Program-made: the position numbers and the translations under genes
In this document: positions 40,832 through 49,926 of the stretch, piece by piece
Numbering within the stretch: the first letter of the stretch is position 1
Layout: each line of letters starts with the position of its first letter
Assembly: GCF_003003055.1 (NCBI RefSeq)
Contig: NZ_PVTV01000016.1
Location: forward strand, 148,330-212,329
Direction: 5' to 3'
DNA length: 64,000 nucleotides
From: Jezberella montanilacus
GTDB lineage: Bacteria; Pseudomonadota; Gammaproteobacteria; Burkholderiales; Burkholderiaceae_B
The notes under the pieces: model-generated
The model's input: only the letters and a program-made list of their open reading frames with translations
What the model was told of the DNA's origin: nothing
Databases searched by the model: none

Positions 40832-43273
40832 ATGGCACAGGCAAACAGTCAACAGGCGGTGATGTCTCAGCTAAAAAAAGGCTTGGCTCATCATCAACAA
40901 GGAGAACTCGCGAAAGCGCAAGCCTGTTACGAGTCTGTTTTAAAGATGCAGCCGCGCAATTTTCACGCCTTAAAGCTCTCTGGAGTCATCGCAGCTCAAG
41001 GCCACCATTATGAAAAGGCCTTTACTTTGTTGAACACAGCTGTTCAAGTGAACGATAAGGATAGTGAGCTGCTCAACAATTACGGCGTCGTGCAGCGTGA
41101 GCTGGGTCGTTTTGATGATGCGCTTGCGACTTACAAAAGAGCCATTGCTATTAACGCAAACAATTTTGAGGCGTTTACGAATCTTGGTGCCGTCTACGAG
41201 TTGCTTGGTCAATCAAATGAGGCGTTGAGTAGCTATAACCAGGCTATTGCAATCAAAGGCGATTATGTTCTGGCATATTTTAATCGCGGGGTACTGGCCG
41301 AAAAATTAGGGCAAATCGACAATGCCTTTGCGGATTATGAAATGGCCGCGCGATTGAATCCTGGTTTTGCCCAAGCCTGGCACAGTCTTGGCTATTTGTT
41401 GCAAAAGACGCAGCGGTTTCAGGAAAGCTTACTCGCCTACGATCGGGCGCTTGAGCTCAATCCACATTTCCTGTCAGCTTACGTTAATCGCGGCTTGGTA
41501 TACAAACAACTCGGCCAGCCAGAGCAGGCGATCAGTAATTATCTGCAGGCCATCGCGCTTAATCCTGCATCCTTTGAAGCCTATGTCAATTTGGGCTTGG
41601 CCTATCGAGATCAAGGTCAGTTTGAGCAGTGCCTTGCTGCCTATGATCAAGCGCTTGCTTTGAATCCAAATTATTCTGCAATCCATTTTGATCGCGCGGC
41701 TGCCCTGCAAAAGTTGGATCGAAAGGATGAGGCACTGGCGAGCACTCAAAAAGGCGTGGAGCTCGACGGCAACCTGCCAGAGGGGCATTACAACCTCGGG
41801 ATTATGCAGCAGTCCAATGGGGATACGGAAGCCGCCTTAAAAAGTTATTCGCGGGCAATCGAAATCAAGGCAGACTATGCCGCTGCCTTGAACAATCGGG
41901 CAGTAATCTATATCGATCAAAAGGAATACACCAAAGCCTTACCCGATCTGATGATGGCGACGATTGTTGATCCGATGTTTCCGGATGCATTTCTAAATAT
42001 GGGTACCGTCTTTGAAAGAATGGGGCAGTACGAATCAGCGATTGAGCAGTTTAAGAAAGCCATTGCCTTAAAACCGATCAATCCAGAGGCGCACTTCAAT
42101 ATTGGCGTCAACCTGAAAAGGTTGGATCGAATTCACGAAGCGCTTGAGCATTACAACATCGCGCTGTCGATGAACGATACCTTGCATGAAGGCTATAACA
42201 ATCGTGGCGTTATCCTGCATGAAATGCGACGCTTGTCTGAAGGCATTCGTGATTTGACGCGGGCGCTGGAACTGAAGCCCGAATTCGATGAAGCGCGCTG
42301 GAATCGCTCGATGCTGCTGCTGACTGTGGGAGATTTCGAGCAGGGCTGGCAAGATTATGAGGCGCGTTTCAAAGCGACGGTATCGATTGTATGCAATCGA
42401 GAATACGACAAGCCAAGATGGACAGGCGTTGAGCCCTTGGAGGGCAAGACCATTCTGATTGTCGGTGAACAGGGTCTTGGTGACACACTGCAATTCTGTC
42501 GTTACATCCCCTTGGTCGCAAAGCTTGGGGCTAAAGTGATATTTGAGTCCCAAGTCCAGTTAGTTGAAATCATGAAGAGACTAGAAGGGGTCAGTGAGGT
42601 TGTGCCCACTTATTTCCCGGGTGGTACGATGCCTGAATACGATTACTATTGCGCGCTCATCAGCTTGCCGCTTGCCTTCAAGACCCGACTAGAGAACATT
42701 CCGGCGTCGGTGCCTTATATATCGGCCGACCCAATCAAGGTACGACAATGGGGCAATGTCCTTGGCCCCAAAACCAAGCCGAGGGTTGGTCTGGTTTGGT
42801 CCGGTGGAATCAGTAACGATCAGCAAGATTCCACTGCGACCAAGCGCCGCCGCAATATGTCTTTGTTCCAATTGGCCGGGTTGAGAGCTGCGGATGTGGA
42901 ATTCATCAGTCTTCAGAAAGGTCAGCCAGCTGAAGGGGAATTGGCTGAGGCCAAGCGTGTCGGATGGGATGGCCCGGACATTCTTGACTATACGGACCGA
43001 TTAAAAGATTTCTCTGATACGGCTGCGCTGATTGAAAACCTTGATCTTGTGATCGCAGTGGATACCTCTACACCGCACATGGCGGCAGCCTTGGGCAAGC
43101 CCACTTGGATTATGAGCCGCTTTGATGCCTGTTGGCGCTGGCTGGATCAGCGCGAAGACAACCCCTGGTATCCGACCGTCAGGTTGTTTAACCAGCGAAA
43201 ACCTTTGGAGTGGGATCAAGTGATTGAAGAAGTCATTGTTGCTTTGAAGGAGTACGCAACGACAGTAAGCTAA
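40832..43273 (+). CDS. TPR-repeat glycosyltransferase (GT9-like), paralogue 3
   Basis: An 813-residue protein, the longest of the three paralogues. Residues ~1-500 contain about 13 TPR units (AYFNRGVLAEKLGQIDNAFA and similar); the C-terminal ~310 residues repeat the GT9-like domain, with VGEQGLGDTLQFCRYIPLVA, RVGLVWSGGIS and AVDTSTPHMAAALGKPTWIM. It is separated from paralogues 1 and 2 by four genes in mixed directions, so duplication was followed by insertion or rearrangement. The gene ends before a strong hairpin and is followed by signalling genes in the same direction. Confidence 0.88.
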   Translation: MAQANSQQAVMSQLKKGLAHHQQGELAKAQACYESVLKMQPRNFHALKLSGVIAAQGHHYEKAFTLLNTAVQVNDKDSELLNNYGVVQRELGRFDDALATYKRAIAINANNFEAFTNLGAVYELLGQSNEALSSYNQAIAIKGDYVLAYFNRGVLAEKLGQIDNAFADYEMAARLNPGFAQAWHSLGYLLQKTQRFQESLLAYDRALELNPHFLSAYVNRGLVYKQLGQPEQAISNYLQAIALNPASFEAYVNLGLAYRDQGQFEQCLAAYDQALALNPNYSAIHFDRAAALQKLDRKDEALASTQKGVELDGNLPEGHYNLGIMQQSNGDTEAALKSYSRAIEIKADYAAALNNRAVIYIDQKEYTKALPDLMMATIVDPMFPDAFLNMGTVFERMGQYESAIEQFKKAIALKPINPEAHFNIGVNLKRLDRIHEALEHYNIALSMNDTLHEGYNNRGVILHEMRRLSEGIRDLTRALELKPEFDEARWNRSMLLLTVGDFEQGWQDYEARFKATVSIVCNREYDKPRWTGVEPLEGKTILIVGEQGLGDTLQFCRYIPLVAKLGAKVIFESQVQLVEIMKRLEGVSEVVPTYFPGGTMPEYDYYCALISLPLAFKTRLENIPASVPYISADPIKVRQWGNVLGPKTKPRVGLVWSGGISNDQQDSTATKRRRNMSLFQLAGLRAADVEFISLQKGQPAEGELAEAKRVGWDGPDILDYTDRLKDFSDTAALIENLDLVIAVDTSTPHMAAALGKPTWIMSRFDACWRWLDQREDNPWYPTVRLFNQRKPLEWDQVIEEVIVALKEYATTVS

Positions 43274-43281
43274 ACTTGGTG

Positions 43282-43305
43282 ACGGGTAGCGACTTCGCTA
43301 TCCGT
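43282..43305 (+). terminator. Strong hairpin after TPR gene
   Basis: ACGGGTAGCGA (43282-43292) pairs with TCGCTATCCGT (43295-43305) in an 11-base stem with one G-T pair and a two-base loop (GACTTC-type cap). No T-tract follows, so it is either a weak or Rho-assisted end of the TPR transcript or an RNA-stability structure. Confidence 0.45.
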
Positions 43306-43332
43306 TAAGACTGCAGGCTTGACGGATTGGGC

Positions 43333-43554
43333 ATGACAATGGACCGGTGGTGCGAAATACACAAAACGATTGTGCAAGACTTGCATGGCGAGGTCGGCGG
43401 CAATTTGTTTGCACTGCGGCTGAGTCTGCAGGGGCTCGCCGATGAACAAGATCGTTCAAAACGTCTGATGCAAGTCGAAAAACTGACCCAAATCGTCATT
43501 TCGACCGAAAAAAAGCTTTCAGTCATTTCTGATATGTTGGGTACAAAGAGCTAG
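43333..43554 (+). CDS. Stand-alone histidine-kinase dimerisation-like mini protein
   Basis: A 73-residue protein resembling only the DHp helix pair of NarL-type kinases (HisKA_3). The H-box analogue is IVQDLHGEVGGNLFALRLSL with the candidate phospho-His in DLHGE; kinases normally have HD or HE here. The second helix is RLMQVEKLTQIVISTEKKLS. There is no ATP-binding domain. The ATG at 43333 or 43339 could be used. Its stop is one base before the start of a NarL-type response regulator, so the two are one operon. It may be a phosphotransfer or kinase-binding protein for that regulator (inference). Confidence 0.7.
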   Translation: MTMDRWCEIHKTIVQDLHGEVGGNLFALRLSLQGLADEQDRSKRLMQVEKLTQIVISTEKKLSVISDMLGTKS

Positions 43555-43555
43555 T

Positions 43556-44194
43556 ATGCGTCTGATAAAAATAGTGCTGGCAGATGATCATGTTCTAGTT
43601 AGAGAAGGCATGATGAACGTTCTTTCTGTCCGCCCTGAAATGAAAGTCGTGGCGCAAGCAAGCTCAGCAGCCGAGGTCATGAAAATCGTGACCTCAACAG
43701 ACATCGACTGCCTGTTACTTGATCTGGCGCTACCGGACCGGGATGGTATTGATCTGGTCAAGGCAATTCGTCTGCGCCACAAAGATCTGCCCATCCTTAT
43801 CTTGAGCATGTATCCCGAAGAGCAGTACGCGATGCGGGCGCTCAAGGCTGGTGCGAATGGCTATTTAAATAAAAGCACAACAAGTGTCGAGTTGATCGCG
43901 GCGATTCAAAAAGTCGCCAGCAAAAGCAAGTACATTAGTCCTAAAGTCGCTGAACTATTGGCTGAGGATATTGGTAAAACATCGTCCCTGGTGGGCCACG
44001 AGCAGTTATCTGATCGCGAATATCAATATATGGTGATGGCGGCTTCAGGTCTGACCATCACGGAAATCGCCGAAAAAATGGCCTTGTCTGCCAAAACCGT
44101 CAGCATGTATCGAAGTCGTGCCTTGAAAAAAATGAATATGCGCACAACAGCAGCCCTGACCAATTACGCAATCAAAAATAATTTACTGGCGTAA
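43556..44194 (+). CDS. NarL/FixJ-type response regulator
   Basis: A 212-residue regulator. The receiver domain (1-125) has the acidic pocket in VLADDH, the phospho-acceptor Asp in CLLLDLALPDRDG and the switch region LILSMYPEEQYAMRALKAGANGYL with Lys in LNKS. The LuxR-type HTH (about 145-210) reads LSDREYQYMVMAASGLTITE then IAEKMALSAKTVSMYRSRAL. It is a DNA-binding output protein for a two-component system, coupled to the mini DHp-like gene before it. The end of the hybrid kinase gene faces it. Confidence 0.93.
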   Translation: MRLIKIVLADDHVLVREGMMNVLSVRPEMKVVAQASSAAEVMKIVTSTDIDCLLLDLALPDRDGIDLVKAIRLRHKDLPILILSMYPEEQYAMRALKAGANGYLNKSTTSVELIAAIQKVASKSKYISPKVAELLAEDIGKTSSLVGHEQLSDREYQYMVMAASGLTITEIAEKMALSAKTVSMYRSRALKKMNMRTTAALTNYAIKNNLLA

Positions 44195-44225
44195 ACGCAG
44201 CAACGTCGTGGGACGTCACTCAGTA

Positions 44226-47015
44226 TCAGTCGTTCTTGAGGTTGGATTCAAGAGACGTTCGGAGTTTATTGACGATGTTGATGGCGCTCTCTAATTGCTG
44301 CTTGAACATATCGTAAATCGATTGATCAAGCGTGCTGTGTTGTAGGGAGGTGTGAAGTTTATCAATCGCACTAAGTAAGTCCTGCATACCTAGAATGCTG
44401 ACAGAACCCTTGAGGTAGTGCAATTTCTTAAGTGCTTGCTCAAAGTCGTTAACGGAAATCAACGCCTCAAGTTCTTTCTTCACGGCAATACCGTCGACAG
44501 AGAACAACCCTAAGAGCCGCAGTGCCAATTGATTGTCATCCAGGTTTTTTATGGTGGCTTCAATTGAGTGAACCGTGTCATCTGATGAACTGGCTGCGAG
44601 CGGAACCGAATGGTTAGATGAGGGCACTGGAAACTTGGTACCGCCAAACTTGAGGCTTGGCTTGACCACCTCTCGTAGCAAGGAAATCAATTGCTGCCAA
44701 TTAACCGGCTTTAAAAGAAAATCCCGCATGCCAGCGGATATACATTTGTCCTTGTCTTGATTGGAGAGACCTGCACTGACGCCAATAATAGGGCACTTGT
44801 TCCAGGCTGGTTGCATGAACAATTCCCGTGTTGCAGTCAGGCCGTCCATATGCGGCATCTGCAAATCCATCAGGATGACATCGTAGTTAGTCTGTTCAAT
44901 CATTGAAAGCACCTCTAATCCGTGCTGTGCAACATCGACGCTCGCCCCAGCGCGTTCGAGAAATTTGACCGCGATCTCTTGATTAATCGGGTTGTCTTCA
45001 GCTAACAGGATGCGAATATCACTTAATGGAAGGGCAGTTGAATCGCTTAACCGACCCGCCGTGCGACGCTCTTCCTCGGGTGCGAGTCGATCCTGATTTT
45101 CGTCTGTTACTCGCTCTGCACTGATACCGAGAGACAGGTCGAAGTAAAAATGCGCACCACCCGTGAGTGTTTTTTTCAACTTTAATTCACTATTCATCAA
45201 ATTCAGCAAACGCTGGCAAATCGTTAATCCTAAGCCCGAGCCACCGTATTTGGTCCAGGTGTCTGTACTGGCTTGATGAAAAGGTTGTAAGACATACTCC
45301 AACGTTGCCGGGTCGAGGCCGATTCCCGTATCAACAACAGAAAAACGGATCGTGACGGTTGTGTCGTCAAAGGACATTAAATCAATCGTGATTTGCACCG
45401 CGCCTTTCGAGGTGAACTTGATTGCATTACCGACGAGATTCGACAAAATCTGCCGTATTTTTGTGGCATCACCAATCAACCACTGCGGGCAATTTTTTGA
45501 TAATCGCAGCTCTAGCCCTATTCCTTTCAGTGAGGCGGATGCGAAGAACAGGTTCTTGATTTCTTCCAGGAGCCTATCAAGATCTAGTCGGGCAACATCA
45601 TCAAATACTTTGTTTTCTTCGATCTTCGAAAACAATAGAATATCGTTCAAGATGGTTAACAAAGTCTGAGAGGCAGTCTGGGCAGTGACAAGCAAGCCTC
45701 TCGCGGCTGCCGGCAAGTCCTCAAGCAAAGCGAGCTCGACGAGCCCGATAATGCCATGCATGGGGGTTCTGATTTCATGTGACATCGTTGAGATGAAATT
45801 AGATTTGGCTCGAGTATTTTCGTTGGCCGTGTCAACGGCGTTTCTCATGCTGTCTTCTAGCTCTTTTCTTTTTGACGCGTCACGAAGCACAAAAATCCAG
45901 CTGATAGGTGACTCGTGACTGAGTATGACTGGTCGAACGATGACCTCATCCCAATTCGTGCCGCCATCCTTCGTGTGCGTCGCTAACTCGGCGCGAAACG
46001 TGGATCTGGCTAACATTGCCCGCTTGACACTGTTGATCGTTCGTCGCGGCGTTTGTTTACCGATAAGTAGCTCAGGCGGCTTGCCCAGTACTTCGCTTCT
46101 CAGGAACCCAGATCGAGTGACAAACATATCGTTGACATATATTGTTTTGAGTCGATTGTCAGCGGTCTGATCTTCTTCGCAGATCATGATCATGTCGTTC
46201 GAACTATCAATGACCCGTCTGAACAGATTGAGTTGTTCGTTGACGCCAGTTCGCGCTTTCAACTTGAATTGCGCATTGCGACCTGTATAAAAAAGAATGA
46301 TACTTTGCGCGATCATCAACATCACGAGCCTGAAGGCAGCAATAGGGATTGTGTCATTGGGCAATATGATGACATGACGAATCGCAACGACGATCGCCAA
46401 CAGGAGACAAGCGCCAACCCAGCGGTCTTGCCACTCGGGTTGTTGTTTCAAAAGAAGCGCCAAAAACAGAGGCGCAAAAAGCGTTGTACTAAAACAGTAG
46501 CTCAACCATGTGCTAATAAACGAGCTTATGCTCAGCGCTTGCATCAAGTTGGACAGAGAAACTATTTGAGTGCTGCGGCCCCAAAATATTTCATGAGCCG
46601 CGCTTGGTAGCAGGCAAGCCAGTGGTAGCGCCAACGTGATGAAAACGAAGATAGAGGCAACGTTATTGAGCGCTGCGTAATCTGTTTTGAAAAGACGCTT
46701 GGGGATGCTTGCTGCAATCAGGCATTGGGCATAGGCAGCGATAGCAACGATCACGGTTGCCATAACCAATGTCAAGATATCGCTGTCCTGTCGGTATTCA
46801 AGGCTCAGCGTCAGCATCATTGCGCCGACCCAGACTGCTCGCAGAGACTTTGGCATTTTTGCCAGCACCAGAGCCATACCAAGGCTACTAGCCAACAAGA
46901 GTGGTATCCCCGGTATCAGTTCGACCGGCGCGATCAATCGATCTAATAATCCGATCAAAACATAGCTTGATATTAATAAGCCAAAACCAAAAGGCGTGGG
47001 CGATCGAGTAGTCAT
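44226..47015 (-). CDS. Hybrid sensor histidine kinase (MASE1-PAS-HK-REC-HPt)
   Basis: A 929-residue membrane sensor. The N-terminal ~250 residues hold about eight hydrophobic helices of MASE1 type. A PAS domain (~285-400) has IDSSNDMIMICEE and LRDASKRKELEDSM. HisKA carries the phospho-His in FISTMSHEIRTPMHG; HATPase_c has NLVGNAIKFT, DTGIGL and GGSGLGLTICQRL. A receiver (ILLAEDNPINQE, VILMDLQMPHMDG) and a C-terminal HPt (LHYLKGSVSILG) follow. All phosphorelay residues are present. The ATG at 47015 is two bases after the stop of the HPt-REC gene, so the two are co-translated. Confidence 0.93.
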   Translation of the reverse strand: MTTRSPTPFGFGLLISSYVLIGLLDRLIAPVELIPGIPLLLASSLGMALVLAKMPKSLRAVWVGAMMLTLSLEYRQDSDILTLVMATVIVAIAAYAQCLIAASIPKRLFKTDYAALNNVASIFVFITLALPLACLLPSAAHEIFWGRSTQIVSLSNLMQALSISSFISTWLSYCFSTTLFAPLFLALLLKQQPEWQDRWVGACLLLAIVVAIRHVIILPNDTIPIAAFRLVMLMIAQSIILFYTGRNAQFKLKARTGVNEQLNLFRRVIDSSNDMIMICEEDQTADNRLKTIYVNDMFVTRSGFLRSEVLGKPPELLIGKQTPRRTINSVKRAMLARSTFRAELATHTKDGGTNWDEVIVRPVILSHESPISWIFVLRDASKRKELEDSMRNAVDTANENTRAKSNFISTMSHEIRTPMHGIIGLVELALLEDLPAAARGLLVTAQTASQTLLTILNDILLFSKIEENKVFDDVARLDLDRLLEEIKNLFFASASLKGIGLELRLSKNCPQWLIGDATKIRQILSNLVGNAIKFTSKGAVQITIDLMSFDDTTVTIRFSVVDTGIGLDPATLEYVLQPFHQASTDTWTKYGGSGLGLTICQRLLNLMNSELKLKKTLTGGAHFYFDLSLGISAERVTDENQDRLAPEEERRTAGRLSDSTALPLSDIRILLAEDNPINQEIAVKFLERAGASVDVAQHGLEVLSMIEQTNYDVILMDLQMPHMDGLTATRELFMQPAWNKCPIIGVSAGLSNQDKDKCISAGMRDFLLKPVNWQQLISLLREVVKPSLKFGGTKFPVPSSNHSVPLAASSSDDTVHSIEATIKNLDDNQLALRLLGLFSVDGIAVKKELEALISVNDFEQALKKLHYLKGSVSILGMQDLLSAIDKLHTSLQHSTLDQSIYDMFKQQLESAINIVNKLRTSLESNLKND

Positions 47016-47017
47016 CG

Positions 47018-48208
47018 TTAGCAACCCCCAGGCGCAGTGTGAGCGTTGATCAGAGCGATTAATTGATCAGGACTAGTCGTTTTTGCGATTAGATCAGTCA
47101 TCCCGCTTGCCAGGCAAGCAGTGCGCTCTGCTGTATTCGCACTCGCACTGAGCCCGATAATCGGAAGCGCTGTGTTGGCCTTGATGCTTCGGATTAATTT
47201 GGTCGCCTCTAAACCATCGAGTATTGGCATTTGTACGTCCATCAACACCAAATCAAATCGTCCCCGTTTGACAGCAGACACGGCCTCTTGGCCGTTACCC
47301 GCTATGGCGACGCGCCAACCGTGTCGTTGCAACAATGCCTGCATGGCGTGCTGCACAAACTGATTGTCATCTGCCAGCAAAATACTCTTGCTGGCAAGAC
47401 TATCGGCGTGATGCTTGGCGTCAGCTGATGCCCTTGCCTCACTGTTGTTCTGCGAATCTGACTGCAACATGCTCATGAGTGTGGCTTGACTGGTTTGAAA
47501 TGCGGTTTTGAACTGCTCAAATGCGGGCTCAATCATCGTTCTTTGCTTGAGTGCTCTGTCTAGTTGCTCAGCAGCGGCTCTAAGATCTGTTGCCCCAAGA
47601 ATCCCTGCTGAGCCGATGAGTGCATGGAGTCTATATTGTGCGTCGCCATACCGCTGCTTGTTAATGTGATCTGTCAGCGTGTTGATCGTTTCTGCTGAAT
47701 CCTTCAAAAATATTTCTATCATTTGCAAGATCAACTCTTCATCGCCCAGCATCACGATGGCGCTAGCAAAATCGAACCCTTTGATTGAGTGGTTGAGTAT
47801 GCGCCGTTTGGTTGTAGTTTTTTCAGGCGGGATGGCTGTAGCGAAGTGCAGCCTGTTAGTGTTAGCTTTCAAATGAATAGCTAATGGTTGGCTGGGTGCT
47901 TCGGCTGGTGGTGGTTCGATCGCCGAAGTTGGCGTGAGGTCGGGTTCTTCTAGTGCAGAAGTGACGTTTGCTGAAGCGTCCAATACTGGCGTTTCAGCCC
48001 TTTGCTCATTGCGGTCGTCCGTCAAGCTAGACCCAATGCTAAGTCGTGTCTTCAGCCCGGTTCGCACGCTTTTGGGAAACGAGTAAACGAGGTCGTGGGC
48101 ATCGGTTTGCTGATGCGGTTGATCCTCTCTGTGCGCCGGCGCCTTGTCATCTGCGGGGTCAGATAACCAAGTGCGAAGGGTTGTCACGATACGATTGATC
48201 TTGCTCAC
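47018..48208 (-). CDS. HPt-receiver phosphorelay protein
   Basis: A 396-residue cytoplasmic protein with a GTG start after AAGGAAG. Residues 1-150 are low-complexity and charged, with no clear domain. An HPt domain (~155-260) has the phospho-His in YRLHALIGSAGILG. A receiver domain (~270-390) has ILLADDNQFVQHAM, the Asp in LVLMDVQMPILDG and LIAKTTSPDQL. HPt before receiver is the reverse of the usual order. It is the first gene of a pair with the hybrid kinase and probably exchanges phosphoryl groups with it. It is divergent from fliT. Confidence 0.88.
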   Translation of the reverse strand: MSKINRIVTTLRTWLSDPADDKAPAHREDQPHQQTDAHDLVYSFPKSVRTGLKTRLSIGSSLTDDRNEQRAETPVLDASANVTSALEEPDLTPTSAIEPPPAEAPSQPLAIHLKANTNRLHFATAIPPEKTTTKRRILNHSIKGFDFASAIVMLGDEELILQMIEIFLKDSAETINTLTDHINKQRYGDAQYRLHALIGSAGILGATDLRAAAEQLDRALKQRTMIEPAFEQFKTAFQTSQATLMSMLQSDSQNNSEARASADAKHHADSLASKSILLADDNQFVQHAMQALLQRHGWRVAIAGNGQEAVSAVKRGRFDLVLMDVQMPILDGLEATKLIRSIKANTALPIIGLSASANTAERTACLASGMTDLIAKTTSPDQLIALINAHTAPGGC

Positions 48209-48368
48209 TGTCTTCCTTTCAGTTGCTGTGAGACCCGCTTTGAGTATCGATGGCGCTTGCGCGCCTTGGGTTTATAGAACAGAGGGTAAAACCCCGCGTT
48301 GTTTACCCGATAAGTGTATGCCTGTTGCCGAGCATAATAGCGATACTGTTTTCTCTGAATCGCCCCCC

Positions 48369-48689
48369 ATGCCTAAACGCAACATATTATCGGTTTATGA
48401 TGACATGCTACAAGTCAGTCATCAAATGGTCGAGGCTGCCCAGCGCCAAGATTGGGATGCCTTGAATGAACTTGAGGCGGTTTGTGCAACCTATGTCAAA
48501 CAGATCCAAGTAGCAAAGCGACAGACAGAATTGGGATCGCAAGAGATAGAGACTAAAGTCGCTTATCTGATGAAGATTCTGGCTGATGATCGGCGGATTC
48601 GTGATCTATCCGAGCCTTGGATGGTCGAATTAGCTAAGATGATGGCACCGCGTTCTCGAACTAGACCGTCGGCACCAAACAGAGACTAA
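48369..48689 (+). CDS. fliT: Flagellar protein FliT-like
   Basis: A 106-residue helical protein. The N-terminal pattern NILSVYDDMLQVSHQMVEAA then QRQDWDALNELEAVC is characteristic of FliT, the export chaperone for the filament cap FliD and, in enterics, an FlhDC regulator. The ATG at 48369 fits family length; 48318 is an upstream alternative with no better ribosome-binding site. A longer frame from 48144 overlaps the divergent gene and is rejected. It heads the flagellar block, 12 bases before a FliK-like gene. No fliD lies in the window. Confidence 0.78.
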   Translation: MPKRNILSVYDDMLQVSHQMVEAAQRQDWDALNELEAVCATYVKQIQVAKRQTELGSQEIETKVAYLMKILADDRRIRDLSEPWMVELAKMMAPRSRTRPSAPNRD

Positions 48690-48701
48690 CGGGGTCTTTT
48701 A

Positions 48702-49637
48702 ATGGAAATAAAAGGTGTACCAGCGGTCGGCGCCACTACGTCTGGCACGTCGGGCCAGGCGACGTCGAACGCGACTGGTGCACAGTTTGTAGCTGGTCAC
48801 GAATATCAAGCTGAAGTGGTCAGTTATGCGCAGGGGCAAGTTGTCGTGCTGCGCCTGCAGGATGGGTTAGTAAACGTCAAGTTGTCGGGTGATGTCAGTG
48901 CAGGACAAGTCGTCACGCTTAAATATGTCGGCGGTTTAGATGTCCCGATCTTTGAAGTGGTCGGATCAGACACTGGCAATAACGCAGCTTATGTCGCTAT
49001 CAGTCGAGCGGCAACCTTAATCGGACAATTCTTGACTAAGGCGGATTCAGTACCTGAGATCGGTGGTACCGTCGCCACTGGTAAGCCTCTTTTGAATAAC
49101 GTGACAGATCCCGCACAGATTGCGGCTGAACTGAAACAAACTTTGACTGGAAGTGGCCTGTTTTACGAATCACAGCTCGCAAATCTTGTGCTGGGCTCCG
49201 GCGCAGCCGAAGAGCTTAGGGCACAACCCCAGAACACGAACGCTTTTGATCCCGCAGGGTTGGTGTCCAAGCAGTTAGAAATCCTGGAGAGTAATGCCGT
49301 GCGTTGGGCAGGCACTGTATGGCCAGGTCAGGTGATGCAATGGACGACACAACTTGATCGAGAAGGTCCTGCTGATAAGAATCCTAATGGAAGCGGAGAA
49401 AACCCCGATTCTGAGAATCCGACTACGGTGACTAGCACCATGGTGCTTGACTTGCCTAAGCTAAAAAAGATCGCCGCGACGTTTAAACTGAGATCAGACG
49501 GCGCCCTGAGCGTATCAGTCAAAGCAGTAGAGGGCGTTGCCTCCTCTGTGCTTCAGCCCGCTTTGCCCAAACTCGTCGATGCCTTGACTGCGACGGGTCA
49601 GAAATTAGAATCTTGTCTTGTTAGCCCCCATGACTGA
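48702..49637 (+). CDS. FliK-like flagellar protein
   Basis: A 311-residue protein similar to the hook-length-control-like proteins that precede a small FlhB-C-terminal-like gene in Burkholderiales. Residues ~30-95 form a beta-rich part (GHEYQAEVVSYAQGQVVVLRLQD). The middle is low-complexity; the C-terminal ~90 residues carry a FliK_C-like region (MVLDLPKLKKIAATFKLRSD, then ALSVSVKAVEG). It is distinct from the true fliK at 55607. The stop overlaps the next gene. Confidence 0.7.
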   Translation: MEIKGVPAVGATTSGTSGQATSNATGAQFVAGHEYQAEVVSYAQGQVVVLRLQDGLVNVKLSGDVSAGQVVTLKYVGGLDVPIFEVVGSDTGNNAAYVAISRAATLIGQFLTKADSVPEIGGTVATGKPLLNNVTDPAQIAAELKQTLTGSGLFYESQLANLVLGSGAAEELRAQPQNTNAFDPAGLVSKQLEILESNAVRWAGTVWPGQVMQWTTQLDREGPADKNPNGSGENPDSENPTTVTSTMVLDLPKLKKIAATFKLRSDGALSVSVKAVEGVASSVLQPALPKLVDALTATGQKLESCLVSPHD

Positions 49638-49908
49638 ACTCCCCAAAGCCAGCAAGCAGGCGGTGGCACTTGCCTATGAACAGGGCGAGTTCGCCCCGCG
49701 CGTGGTGGCAAAAGGGCGTGGGGTGGTGGCAGAGCAAATCATTAAACTAGCCAAGGAGCACAAGCTATTTGTGCACGAATCGAAAGAGCTGGTTAATTTA
49801 TTAATGAATGTCGATTTAGATGACCACATCCCAGAACTGCTTTATCAAGCAATCGCGGAGCTTCTCGTGTGGGTGTATCGACTTGAAAATGGCGATACCA
49901 AACAATAG
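49630..49908 (+). CDS. Small FlhB C-terminal-domain homologue (EscU/YscU-like)
   Basis: A 92-residue protein resembling only the cytoplasmic export-gate domain of FlhB: KQAVALAYEQGEFAPRVVAKG, then IIKLAKEHKLFVHESKELVN and IPELLYQAIAELLVWVYRL. The Asn-Pro-Thr-His autocleavage site of FlhB is absent because the protein begins just after it. Such FlhX/YlqH-type proteins occur with FliK-like genes and can partly replace the cleaved FlhB tail. The ATG at 49630 overlaps the FliK-like stop. Confidence 0.85.
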   Translation: MTELPKASKQAVALAYEQGEFAPRVVAKGRGVVAEQIIKLAKEHKLFVHESKELVNLLMNVDLDDHIPELLYQAIAELLVWVYRLENGDTKQ

Positions 49909-49926
49909 ATTAAGGCATCATCCTGA

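Noticed and set aside
44226..47015. Several plus-strand frames inside the hybrid kinase gene (for example near 46233-46610)
   Set aside because: Low-complexity His/Gln/Arg-rich translations with no start signals, opposite a complete kinase.
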